64,000 bases of DNA. Source: Glossina fuscipes (taxonomy: Eukaryota; Arthropoda; Insecta; Diptera; Glossinidae). Made by a program: the position numbers and the translations under genes. The notes below the pieces were generated by a model. It was given only the letters and a program-made list of their open reading frames with translations, had not been told where the DNA came from and did no database searches. Location of the stretch: contig NW_023998415.1 in NCBI RefSeq assembly GCF_014805625.2, forward strand, positions 41,888,939-41,952,938. Direction: 5' to 3'. Below are positions 14,956 through 27,400 of the stretch, one piece after another (the stretch's first letter is position 1; each line of letters opens with the position of its first letter).

Positions 14956-15488
14956 CAGGGGTCTCTCGTATAATAAGCTTACCTGTCAAACACGTTTTCA
15001 ATACAACCCGGAACTAAATTGACGACTATTGTAACATGATTTTGATGTAACACGATTTCAAAAAATCGATATATGTGTACCCCAAGGCCTTTTTTTTCCA
15101 ATTCTTTTTTTACTTTTATTCTTGATGTTAGTAAGAGGAGCTCCAAACAAATTTTGGAAAAACCATTGTATTAATTATAATTTTTAATCTTTATTATGAA
15201 GTTCTAAACATATTTTTAATTTTTGCATTTTATCATTATATTGAATTTCAAATTTTTTTTATAAAAATTTAAAGCAAACTTACTTTTGTATCTATCGATA
15301 TGTTTGGAACGAAAGACTATTTCGATATAACACGATACACACTACTTTGATTTGGATTATATCTAAGTTTAATTTATATATATATATATAAATAGTTTAA
15401 ATAAATAAATAAATGAAAAAGTTTCGTATAACACGTTTTCGATACAGGGCAGTACGAATTAACGTACGAGTTATACGATCGGCGCCTG
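14956..15488. mobile_element. Candidate Tigger/pogo-like MITE (533 bp)
   Basis: The ends form imperfect terminal inverted repeats: CAGGGGTCTCTCGTATAAT on the left, and CAGGCGCCGATCGTATAAC as the complement of the right end. CAGG, G, C and TCGTATAA match. The right flank is TA, as expected for TA-target elements; the left flank is CA. Internal copies of a TAACACGATTT / TATAACACG motif recur. No transposase frame remains. Confidence 0.5.
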
Positions 15489-15666
15489 TACGTGATTAGG
15501 GGTCAACATAAATTGTTACTTATGTGGAAAAATGATTTAAACATTACGCACACCTTAACAAATTCTCCTATGCTGACTTATGCTTATTTATATGTTACCT
15601 GTGTGAGACAGATAACGCATTTCGCGCATACATAAGAACACAATCTGAAAATGATTCCGAATGAAT

Positions 15667-15701
<35 letters not shown>

Positions 15702-16027
15702 GAAAACAAGAAAAAAAAAGGAAATTAGTTTTTCAGGATTTTTTCAACGAACGCAACGAATTTATTATACACTACAACTAACGGAACAAAGAAAAAAGTT
15801 TCACCAGCAACCTGTAAGAAAATTAATTCCATAAGAAGTTTGATAAAATACGATCAGTTGATGCATTCCAAGTGATTGTGGTATGCAACATCAGGGCAGA
15901 TTACAAAAAAAAATTATGATATATTTTCTAATACATTCATAAAATTGATATTACGTTGAGATTAAATCGGCAGAGGCTATGCACAAGAGATTGCCTTCAT
16001 TCCTGTAGGGTTATCGGTTGTATGGTT
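15489..16027. other. AT-rich DNA with (TA)n
   Basis: A (TA)n tract at 15673-15699; nothing else recognised. Confidence 0.7.
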
Positions 16028-16852
16028 TCGAAAGTAAATTTAAATTGAACAGACTTCTGATTGAAATTTGGATCAAACATTTTTTCAATACGTAGCTTGA
16101 TCCTTGACATTATTTATGGAATACAACGTCTTTCAAATGTCCTTCACGGGACGTTGTACAGGACTAGCTATTTTTGGGCTACTTTTTCAATGATCTGTCT
16201 GCATGTAGCAGGCAATAGCTCACATCTATTCACATCGCAAAAAAAAGGAAATTACACGTCCGGGAAATAGCTCACGCAACAATGCCAAAGCGGGATAAGG
16301 CTTGTGGCATCGCATATCCTCAGCATCTCTATCTTGTTAATCATGTGGCTGTAGCGATCCGAATTGAAGATTTGTGTCACATTCTCGTCAAATAACGGAC
16401 CACCATACCTGTCAAACCAAGTGCCATGTCATACGCTGAATTTTCGGGAAAGCAAAGGTTTTTCGACAATTATTTAAGGATTTTCATTACCCCAAATGTG
16501 ACAATTTTACTTGTTGATATGTCTACTAAGCATAAAATGAGGCTCATCACTGAAGAAAATTCGATTCAAACGCACCAAATGAATATGTCTTTTACGCACC
16601 TTACGTAAAAAGGCCCGATGATGTGCGCACCGTGTAATGGATAAATTTGCATCTTCTTAAACACTTTCTTTAACAACACCTATATTTTCGGTCGAGCGTG
16701 CGTTTCGATAATGTGTGGCCTCAATAAATCTGCTACGAATGTAGTTTCGTCAAATTTCCTTCCTCCGCTCGTAATACACGATATATAGAATCAGTATTTT
16801 CGTAGTGAGTTTTTACACTTTCAACACGTTCAACGGTTGTTAAACAATCCAT
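16028..16852 (-). mobile_element. Decayed mariner-superfamily (DDE_3 type) transposase
   Basis: Minus-strand reading starts MDCLTTVERVESVKTHYEN (ATG at 16850-16852). With several frameshifts and stops it passes FFSDEPHFML and NCHIWGNENP (first catalytic Asp block, ~16475-16560), GGPLFDENVT, then ALLRELFPGRVIS, and ends HLKDVVFHK-stop (16110-16112). These blocks are the family's usual order. About 743 bp remain of the ~1 kb expected. 16028-16109 is its 3' end outside the coding part. Dead copy. Confidence 0.88.
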
Positions 16853-19622
16853 GTTGTAAAATGACAAACATTATATGATGCTCTGGATGATAGTTCTGGA
16901 TGATAGTTCTAAGAAGATAAGTCTGTCTCTCCTGTAGTCTACGGCAAAGGAAAAAACCTTCAAGGAAAACCGTGGATAAGTGCATAAACATTGTTTCAGA
17001 TATCAAATAGAAAAGAATAGCAATCTTTTTTTAATGGGTTATTGTAATAAAAAGGTCTTCGTATGCTGCGAAATTCGTAGCTTATGATAATAACTCCTAC
17101 ATTTTATTGCAATAAGACAGAGAGATATCAAAAAAGAATATAATTTATAAATATATGAGAAAATTAAAATAAAGAAAATTTTTTTTTTCTTGTAAATTAT
17201 TCGTTTTTTTTTATGTTTGAGAGGAAAATATGGTTTATTCTTAAATTCAAGCAAAATGCACAGTAGAGCCCTTGAAACTTAACGGAAAGAAGCATTGCGG
17301 CCATATATTTAGTCGAAAATATACAGTATAATCCGATTATGAATATTAACTAAAGACCCACAGAAGGAAATAGGGTTTGAAACTTTGCTTTATACCGCCG
17401 AAAGCTTTAAAAATCTTAAAAGTCGCCCTTTCCGTATACAGACAACCCAATTCAATCCTGTCCTGATTGAATTCATAGTTTCATGTGGGTAAACTAACAC
17501 GAGTACAGCTTTCTTATGTTGTTCTTTTTTTTTTGAGCAGCAATCATTGAAATGTTGACTAAATAATTTGAACACACTAATATGAATGTATATATGTAGG
17601 TCTCAAAATTTGATTTGAATATCTAAAGAAAATTGATATTTTTTTTTTTTTTAAACATTGGCGGATTAATAAGACGATCAAGTTGACTTTCATGGCAGTC
17701 TTACAAGTGATATTAATTGATGATTGTTCTAAGTGTAAAAGAATGAAAAAAAAAAAAAAAAAAAGAACAGACTAAAGAAGTTACAAAAGAGCAAAGGATT
17801 AAAAAAAAAAAGCCGAAAATAATTAAGCACAGACGGAACGAAAAACGATTGAAAAGAAAATTCGGAGAATAAAAGCAAAAAAAGATAGACAATGGAAACA
17901 CCACGCAACGCGAAGCACCAGAATAACTATTTCCAAATACTATCTATAAGTTTGTGAAGAACTTATATCTTGATGGGAAATATGAACGGGCGACATAAGT
18001 ATACCTTTATCCATCTCTAATGGACATAAAAACTCACCTCATCTCAAATAATTTTGAAAATTTGAAAAATTTCTAAGCCAAATTCTTTTATAATTTGTTC
18101 ATTATCAATGATGAATACATAAGGTTTTCGTAATGTAATCCTTTTAAAATACAGAATTGATGAAAATTGTTAGAGTATTCGTTAAGTCAAGACTTTATTG
18201 TCATTTCACTACGAAAGAATTTCTTTTTTTCTTCATTTTTGAAAATACAAAATTTTCTTTAATACTGTGCAATGTTGAAAAATACTTGTCAAAAATAAAT
18301 CAACATTTATTTTTAGTTTTCCAACTCACACACGATACACAAACGATACCACACGAAGCTTTATCCCTAAAGAGAACAAGAGAAAAAATGCGAAAACATT
18401 TATTAGCTTTAAAGCGCATTTTGAGTACCCTCCCATGTAGGATGCAAACTGATGATTTGAAATTGCATAAATAAATATCTTGACATAGTTTTATCCATAG
18501 ATATAACAGTATATTGGAAATACCTTTCGTAAAGGCGATGGAATATGATGATGAATAGACAATTCCTTCTAATATTCAGTATCTATCTATATTTGTTTTA
18601 TTTACATCGCGTTAAGTCTAAGAAGATATCTATCAATCACCAAAGAGACGAACGTATATACATACGTACGTGCACTTTGATAAAATCAATTTACTTTAAA
18701 TATACATTCAATCACGTTAATGATGATTATGAAAAGAGAAATCAACGTTTAGCAAATCCATCCTTTGTAAGTGTTGAGGAGCGACCGAATAGAATCATTT
18801 AAAGAGAAGAAAAAGAATGCATTCATTAAAAAAAAAAAAAGAAAAAACTCTAAAGACTATACTTTAAAGAAGTTTTTAATAAATTAATTTTTTTTTTTTT
18901 TTTTTTTAATATTTTAATTTTTTAAAAGACGCAATGATTTTCCTTGAAAGAGATCATCCTGTTTGAATACTCAAACAAATTTTTTGGACAAAAACAAAAT
19001 GTATAGGAAATTTAAAAATATCTTAACGAACACTAACGATTAATAGCGAAGTGATGCATATATGCTCTCGTTATCTGAATTTTTATCTCATGCATGAGCT
19101 GCTTGTACAATCATCAAAGAATTTTGTATCATTCTTCGCTCGCACTTTAAAAACGATCGACGTCTTGGTTTCAGTCTCGGGGATTTTTGACTTGAACCAA
19201 TTCAAAAAAAAAAAAGAAAATAAAAAATTTTGAAATATATATAAGATATATATGTAGAATATCTAGTATATACATAGAGTTTTATATAAAAAAAAAGAAA
19301 AAAATAAATAAATAAAAAAGTAAAAGATAATAAAAAAGTGTAAACGATTTCAAAGGATAAAAAGTGAAAGTAAGAAGTAATAAATGAAATTTTCATATAA
19401 GGAATGCTTCAAAAATAATTTCAAATTGATTTCGTAACAAGTGCTGAAACGAAAAATGTGTCCGTTCTTCTTTTTTGCTGAATAGCTAAAAAAAGATTTT
19501 TACGACGTTGAGATAATTCATAGGTGAATCGGCGATTCGTTGGCGGTTTAATAAATTTCAGTTATAACTAAACCGTTATAAAAGCTTCTAAAAGACACAA
19601 AAACGAACTAATTTAAAGTATA

Positions 19623-19682
19623 ACATTATCCTTGCTAAACTTATGCCGTCCAGGATTAAGCAGAGTCTAACAAGGATAATGT
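19623..19682. repeat. 60-nt imperfect hairpin
   Basis: ACATTATCCTTG (19623-19634) pairs perfectly with CAAGGATAATGT (19671-19682). Pairing continues inward with two mismatches for about eight more positions, leaving a ~19-nt loop. It resembles a small precursor RNA but could be a short MITE. Confidence 0.75.
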
Positions 19683-19940
19683 CATCTTAATATTCAAATA
19701 AAAGTAAATTAGGAAGAAAAAAAAAAAAAACAAAAACATATAGTAAACAGCTAGACACGTTACAAATTTTCAAAAAAAAAATGATTCAGAATGATTCAGA
19801 AAAAAAAAAAAAAAACTCAGCGTAGGAGAAGCACTATGAGGATCATCGTTTAAAAAAAGAAATTGAATATTTTCGTGCTATTCAAGTTTTCAGAACTTAA
19901 AAATAGATTTTGAAAATAAAGTAGTGTATATATACCTGAT

Positions 19941-19995
19941 AGTGAATGAGTGAGTGAGTGAGTAAGTGAGTGAGTGAGTGAATAAGTTAGTGAGT
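19941..19995. repeat. GTGA/GAGT microsatellite
   Basis: Imperfect tetranucleotide array of GTGA units with a few GTAA and TTAG variants. Confidence 0.93.
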
Positions 19996-21000
19996 ATAGT
20001 GTATTTGACGCTTTAATGTTCACCTTCCCTATCTATTTGTGTGTGAGAGCGGGAGAGAGGAAAAAATGAAAGAGAGGGGGAGATAAAGAGAGAGAAAGAG
20101 AAAAACTAAAAGGGATTTATACAAACATTTAAAGAAATTTGCAAATAATTAATTCACATATGAATTAAAAAAAGAAAACTATACTTCAACATTTTTAAAA
20201 ACGCAACGAAACCTAAAGATTTTTTCAAAACGATTGCACGAAAAATAAGAAGAGAGTTATCTTAGCCTTGGGGGCACATACTTCGCGTCACTATCGCTTA
20301 AAAAACTTGTAAAATATTTCTATACTTGGGAGCATTTTGAATGCGCTTGGATCGTATCTTCAGACGGCCCTGGTGAATACTTACACAAAATTTCAATTAA
20401 TATTTTCTATAAATGTTCATTTATTTTCAATACTATTGGGATGTAGTGTTCATATTTCTATATATTTTTTTGGCCAATTTTCTAGCTACTGCTTACATGT
20501 ATCGAAGCAAATCAAACATATTTATAAACTGTAGAATTAAACATATACAAAGTACAAGTAGGGATTAAGCTTCAACCATCTTCTTGTTTCTACTATCTTA
20601 AGTGTTTCAAGAGTTAAGGGTTTCCGAAGGACTAACCGACATATACAAATCAAATCAAAGCTTTATTTTGATCATAAGTTCGTATGAACTTTATATAGTG
20701 TTCAATGTTGTCAACGGTATGGAACAAACTACGTTAACCTTGTTCTTCGTTAGTAGACAATAACGAAATAAATAAAATATGTAAATAAAAATGTAAACAT
20801 AAATCACGATAAATGATATCAGTACTTAAAACGCAAAGCCCAATTAAAAAAAGCCAACAAATGAAAATAAATAGAGAGCATCAACAAAAAACAAAAATAT
20901 AATTTTAAAAACAAAAATCCAATAGCAAATAATGTTATTGTTTACACTAAGAAACAAAACCAATTTCTTCTTTTGTATTTTTGTTTTTTTTTTTTTTCAG

Positions 21001-21195
21001 TTTTGTAGCGGAAAAAAATTTTTGTTTCATTTAGAGAAAAAGTTAAAAGGATACAAATAATAACAATAGCCAATTTTTTGAAATTTTAGAGCTTGCTTTT
21101 GAAAAGCTTCTTTAGCTTTGCTTTATCAATAGTTTCTAACTATTTAAATGCCCTTTGGTGGTAGTGTTGTGTTATATAACGAAATTTCTTAAAAA
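21001..21195 (+). other. sls: 5' UTR part of the first coding exon, after a 3' splice site
   Basis: A long T tract ending in CAG at 20998-21000 is a very strong 3' splice acceptor 195 nt before the start codon, so this is most likely the 5' end of the first coding exon, with one or more non-coding exons upstream. The promoter and leader exon are not identifiable by eye and may lie within or before this window. Confidence 0.6.
21148..21192 (+). promoter_or_regulatory. Short upstream ORF (14 codons) just before the sls start
   Basis: ATG at 21148 in weak context (T at -3) opens a 14-codon frame that stops at 21190-21192, three bases before the sls ATG at 21196. The main ATG has A at -3, a good fly context. 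Such close spacing could damp initiation or allow reinitiation; this is inference from sequence only. Confidence 0.45.
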
Positions 21196-21227
21196 ATGCA
21201 ACGAAAAACTACGAATCAACCGTGGCT

Positions 21228-21270
<43 letters not shown>

Positions 21271-21433
21271 CAACAACAACAACAACAAATGCAAGAACAA
21301 CAAATTCAACAACAATTTCAAGCAACACAACAACAATTTTCCACGATGCAACATCAAGAAATGCATCAACAACAAAGGATTAGCCGCACAGAACATCATG
21401 TACAAAGGAGTCAAGTTACCACTCAGCAAAGAG
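21196..21433 (+). CDS. sls: sls exon 1: Gln-rich N-terminus
   Basis: Codes residues 1-79, phase 1 at the donor (GAG|gtcagt). It starts MQRK and has a 20-Gln run at residues 12-31, then a Gln/His/Met-rich stretch ending in a conserved QRISRTE...HVQRSQVTTQ segment that matches the start of Drosophila Sls as I recall it. The donor joins 24616 to give V-E-Q-H-G-G. Reading on past the donor gives an artefactual frame through GT-repeat intron sequence to about 21606. Confidence 0.93.
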
Positions 21434-24400
21434 GTCAGTGTCTCTCTCAGTGTAGTGCATGTGAGAGAGTAAATCATATTCTCCTTCTTCTGAAATTTTT
21501 TGCTTTGAACTTAACGAATTTCGCAAGCGAATCATGTGTGTGTGCGTGTGTGTGCGTATATGCGTCCGTATGTGTGGGTGGATCAGTATTGCTCTGCACA
21601 GAATAGTTCACACCCGCGGATTTAGAATTATTTTGTGTTTCAAAGCAATACAAACTGATGTGCTTTCTATTATTTACAAGATGATACATTAACACGCTCG
21701 ATGATGTCGTTTTAATCATAGTTCGCGTAGGCGTCCAAACCATATATCCAAAACAGCTTGATTAGTTAACAGAAAAGACAACTAAATTCAGTTTAGGATG
21801 AACCTTGAACATCTAGCATATCAAGCAAATGTACAATAATAATCGCATACTTTTTTGTGACCATGGTATCTCTGGATAATTTTCACCCTGAAGATTTATA
21901 GTGTTTTAATAATTATTCGATATTATCTCTTGATATCTTGAAATAATGAACTTTTCTTCGCCTCTGTAACTGTGCCGAAAGGTGTAATAAATTGTTGTAA
22001 TTTTGTAACACCTCTGGGAACCTAATATTGAGAAAATACTAAGCTTCTCGCTATTTCTCACGTTTCGTCTCTAATTAATTCGTTTGCTATTCGTTTTTAT
22101 TTATCAATGGGATTAAAAAATGCGTGATATTTACGAAAAGGAGAAAATATTCTCCAGCTAAGAGCGTTTTTGTTAATATGTTTGAACTTTGTTTAAACTG
22201 ACCAATTAGCATTTCGACTTGCCTAGTGTTTAACCCATAAGTATGTATACATAAACAAAAACGATTGCATTTACGAAAAATCGCAATTGCTATCTAAAAG
22301 TATTTTCTTAGATCCAGGAGATCAATGACTTATCGCGACATAACCGAGTATTATTCGAGGAATTTGTGAAATTTTTGATATTTTCATTATCAATGTTACA
22401 AATAGTGGTGGAGGGCTTAAAATTGGCGATATCTGCAGTAGTAACGCCTCTTCTTATAGCCTTTAATTGTATTAGCTATTGCGCTGCCATGTACGTACTT
22501 TGTTTACAAAGATCCCGATGTGAAAATGATAGCACTGCTCATGAATTTTGAACGTGCTTTTGTTGTTTTGCAGTTGTTTAAGTACATTGATATAAGTGTT
22601 TTTGTGAACACATATTAAATTCTATATTGAGCTGTAATTAAGCATTTCCTTTAGAAATGCAATAGACCGATAAAAAACGAGCGGGACTCTGCACAGGAGA
22701 ATCGTTTACCATTATTTACTGTACTGAAGTTTTAGTTAAGTGAATTGAAAGACAACAGTACTGAGAACGGCCCGTACCAGAACGTACGGGCCGGCCAATA
22801 ACTGTCACCATCGACAAGAACATGATGGTAGAGGCTATTAGCGTGAGCAAAGAACGTGTTTGTCACATATTTTTCGAAAGTTTAGACATTAGAAAGCTAA
22901 TCGCACATTGTATACTGCTTAGATTGTTTAGATTGATAGTTTAGGCGAAATAAACTAGCATTTATTCGCCTATCGATTATTGTAGATGAACCATGGATAC
23001 ACAAAGATTATTTCTACGACTGATAAAATGATGGCGACTATTTTTTGTGATAGAGAAACCCTATGACAGTAATATATGCACATGCAGAATTACTTAGCTG
23101 GCTAAACGCCATCGAAATTTCTTTTATTATTTTCTTTAATTTTTCAAGAATCCGCTTAATACGAATATCGTTCTCTTTATTTATTTTCTAACAGCGGCGG
23201 TTTGCCGGCATATGTCGACGTTCATACTATTCTTGCACTTATAATCAATGTTGCTCTATCATAGATATTGGGAACTTTTCTAGTACTTAGGCGACTTATT
23301 AGCTACTAAAATTTTCCTTCACCAAGAAATGGTAGACGAGGGCTAACAGCTTTACTGATCGGATATTTTAATATCCTCAAGAACAGCCTTACACGAAATG
23401 TTTCTCCTGTAAAATTTGCCGGATAGCTGCGAAACCTTATCCCATGATTCAGGTTTTACTGTTCCATTTCGGAATGTTTCATAATTAAAAATGTGCTTAA
23501 TTTAAATCAGGGATTTTAATCAAAACTATTCGAAAAAATTGTAAAATATCTGAGAAAATTATTTGCTTATACACTCTGAGATGCTTGCCAGCTGTCGTAG
23601 CCATCATGTTGCTCTAAACTTTGCACTTTGCTTCAAAAAGTAATATAAACTCAAAGTTTTTATAAAAACATTAAAAAGACAATTTGGTTAAAAATGGATG
23701 GCACAAAAAGTATAGCCAAATGTCCTCAATAGAGATTAATAACTTTTCTAAAGCACAACTTAAATTATATTTTGTTATATTTGGGTATATAGAAATACAA
23801 TGAATGGAATATATTTATGCACTTTTCTATAAAATTCTAATGTAATTTATGTGACAATTAAGCTCACATAAATGTATGCATGTGTTTAAAAGATTTAATG
23901 GAATAATAACGGAATGACAGGTTTTATGCGAACTATATGAAGACGATGTCTTTAAATTTAAAGACGATGGTATGAACGAACTTTGTAATTAAAATGCAAG
24001 ATCCCATAATCATAAGTTTCAAAAATTAAAAGTATCGAAAGCAATCTGTGGATTGTCTTCTTTAAAATTGTAAACTATCGTTACTTATGGAGAATGTAAA
24101 AAAACCGTTACAATCATGTCAGAAATACTTCAACCTATTTAAAATAATATTTAAATTTTAATAATTATGTAAGTCTCGTGCACCGTGCATTCTACTTGTC
24201 CCACAATAATATTTATAACAGTAAAATTTTTGAGAAGCATTGTGTTTTGACTATTTCTGTAAACAAAATCTTTTAATATCATAAATTATCTCGAAGACAA
24301 AAAAAAGATAAGATAAATTTCATTAATTCAGTCTTATCTTTTAACAGAAAACTAAGATTCATAAAATATGTGTAAGGAATGTTAATCAAAATTGCAAAAT

Positions 24401-27400
24401 AAATCTATCAGTTATCATACTAATTCAATTATACTGAGATCATACAAGATATGTACGTTAAGGTATGCAGTTTTTTATTATATTCGCAAACATACAAGAT
24501 AAATAAGCCTGTCATTTTGAGAATAACAATTAAGAAAAATACAATTTTTTTGGATACTGGTTTAATCATGTTAGAAAAATAATATTTTTTCTTTGGCTTG
24601 TCTCTTCTTCTCCAGTTGAACAACATGGCGGCATGACCTACATCCAGCCAGCCTTAACACATATCTACGCTCAAGGCGATATTTCACCGCCCGTATTTGA
24701 GCAAATCTTTAAGAATGCTCGATTCGCTCAAGGCGGCAATGCCCTATTTGAAGGCAAACTTCGTGGCAATCCAAGGCCATTCGTTACTTGGACTCGAAAA
24801 GGCGCACCACTTCTCGAATCTCAAAAGTTTCGCATGAGCTATAATGAGGCCACCGGTGAGGTATCGCTACTGATAAATCAAATTGGACCCGGCGATGAAG
24901 GAGAATACACTTGCACTGCTCGCAATCAATATGGCGAAGCGATTTGCAGTGTTTACATTCAACCAGAAGGCTCACAAATGCCTGCCATCCAGCCAGTTCA
25001 GAGATTAGATAAAAACGTTTATACGAATGGTTATTCGTTTACTTCGATCGAAGAAGAATTTCGTGTAGACACTTTTGAATATAGGTTGTTACGTGAAGTG
25101 TCCTTCAGGGAAGCTATTACACGTCGTGCGACCTACGAGCAAGATTATTATCTCAGCCAAGAACTTGATCATTCTATGGGTCCTGCTCAAGCACCACAAA
25201 TTGCACAGAAACCACGTAACTCAAAGTTAGTTGAAGGTTCCGACGCAATTTTCTCTGCAAAAGTCGGTTCAAACCCAAAACCCCGCTTGACTTGGTTCCA
25301 TAACGGTCAGCGTCTTTTAACCTCTAATAAATATGAAATTTCATATTCAAGTGGCATAGCTACATTACGCGTAAAGAAAGCTACGCATAAAGATGCCGGT
25401 CATTATACTCTACTCGTCGAAAATACTCAGGGCTGTGTTGTGTCTTCAGCTGTGTTGGCGGTGGAGCCTGCTGCAGAAACGGCTCATGAACCAAAACAAG
25501 TTGATGCAATGGCTGAACAACTAGAGGCTGGCAAAGCGTTGCCTCCCACTTTTATTAAAACCTATGGCGATCGGGAGATCACCGAAGGCCGAATGACTCG
25601 TTTTGATTGTCGCGTTACAGGCAATCCTTACCCTGAAGTCTATTGGTTTATAAATGGTCGTCAGATCAACGACGATGCATCTCATAAAATTCTTGTCAAT
25701 GAATCTGGCAGCCACTCACTAATGATTACCAATGTAAGTCGTCTAGATGCCGGAGCTGTACAATGTTTGGCACGTAACAAAGCTGGTGAGATCACCATCG
25801 AAGCTCAGTTAAGTGTGCTAGAGAAGGAACAAGTTGTCGCACCAAAATTTGTTCAACGCTTCAGCACAATGACTGTACGCGAAGGTGAACCCATCACTAT
25901 GAGTGCCAATGCTATTGGTACACCGATGCCCCGCATCACCTGGCAAAAAGATGGTGTACAAATATCTTCAACGGCTGATCGCTTCATTGGCATTGATGGA
26001 GGCGCAACCTGTTTGGAAATTCCACGGGCCAAAGCCTTCGACGCTGGCTGGTACCAATGTACTGCGCAAAATATTGCCGGATCAACTGCCAATCGGGCTA
26101 GACTCTATGTAGAAGTACCTAGAGAACAACCACCAGTTGAACAAAAACGTCTTAACTTGCCCAGACCTACTAGGATTATAGAACCGGAGTAAGTTAAGAC
26201 CTATTATCTTTTTATCACAGAAATTTTGAATAAATAGGATATCTGTGTTCATCTATAGACCTCAACCCGGGCCAGAAATTATATATTTGCGTCATGTTGA
26301 ACGTGCCAAGCCACATTTACGTCCAGGAGAAGAAGAACGTGTCTACCCACCTCCACAATTTATTATACCGCTACAAAATGTTCAACAAGTTGAAGGTGGC
26401 AAAGTTCACATGGAAGCTCGCATTGAACCTGTTGGTGATCCAAGTATGATTGTTGAATGGTTTTTTAATGGTCATCCTCTAGCAGCAAGTAAGTTTACAT
26501 AGATCTATTCCAAGAGATACTTAAATAACGTTTCAAACTTTGGCTAGGTGCTCGTGCTACTTCTGTTTTTAAATTCGGTTTTATTGCTTTGGATTTGTTG
26601 AGTATAGTAGATCACGATGCCGGTGAATATTTATGCCGCGTTACCAACGCTACTGGAATGGCTGAGTCGCGTTCCACACTTGCAGTAACTCAACGTCCGT
26701 CCATTGAGCAAACGTCGCAGCATCCAAGCAGTTTGCAATATATTAGTCATTTGGAAGATTATTCTCGTTATCAACGCCACGAAAGCATTGAAGAGCTTAC
26801 AAATCAACCGCCTGTCTTTATTCGGCCACTGCTTCAGGACATGGGTGAATTTGAGGAAGGAAAAAATGCCCATTTTGAAGCTCAACTTACTCCTGTTAAT
26901 GATCCCAAGATGCGGGTTGAATGGTATAAAGATGGTCGTCCAATAACTGCTAGTTCTCGCATTACGGCTATTTTCAATTTTGGCTATGTCTCGTTAAATA
27001 TAATGCACTTACGCTCTGAAGACGCTGGCACTTATACTGTGCGTGCTGTTAATCGCGCTGGTGAGGCAGTTAGCTCTTCAACAATTCGCGTGCATTCAAG
27101 ATCTCAAGTAACGACTGAGCTAGGTATTCCCGAGCAACAACGTTATATAGAAAAAGTTGAAGAATTGGAAGACTATCGAAAAGCTCAGCAGCGGCGGCAC
27201 ATCCAAGAAGTTCCTGAGCCAATAGCTCCGCCCCAGTTTAAATCCCAAATACAACATCAACTTGATACGCATGAAGGCGGTCATGCTCATTTTGAAGCTC
27301 GGTTAGAGCCCACAGGAGATGCCACTATGCAAGTTGAATGGTATAAAGATGGTCAGCCTCTAGAAGCAAGTTCCCGTAGCACCACGTTCTTTAACTTTGG

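Larger units (their letters stand above)
16853..21000. other. AT-rich non-coding DNA before the first sls coding exon
   Basis: Contains a GTGA microsatellite (19941-19995), a GA-rich tract (20044-20104), a hairpin-forming repeat (19623-19682) and many A/T runs. It ends in the splice acceptor at 21000, so the part next to it is intronic. No exon identified. Confidence 0.7.
21434..24615 (+). other. sls: sls intron 1 (3.2 kb)
   Basis: Phase-1 GT-AG intron, gtcagt to ctccag. Contains a GT/TG-rich stretch at 21536-21580 and a decayed mariner at 22759-23060; the rest is AT-rich with no coding signal that I recognise. Confidence 0.9.

Noticed and set aside
16124..16158. 8-bp inverted repeat ACAACGTC...GACGTTGT
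   Set aside because: Lies inside the decayed transposase coding part and is short enough to be chance.
21172..21477. Minus-strand poly-Leu frame opposite the polyQ exon
   Set aside because: It is the complement of the CAG/CAA repeat; the + frame continues into the conserved Sls N-terminus.
21434..21606. Extension of the exon 1 frame past 21433
   Set aside because: It reads through a GT donor into GT-repeat intron sequence; splicing at 21433 to 24616 restores the Sls N-terminus.
22366..22551. Hydrophobic 61-codon + ORF in intron 1
   Set aside because: No partner exons, no recognised motif; short enough to arise by chance in this intron.
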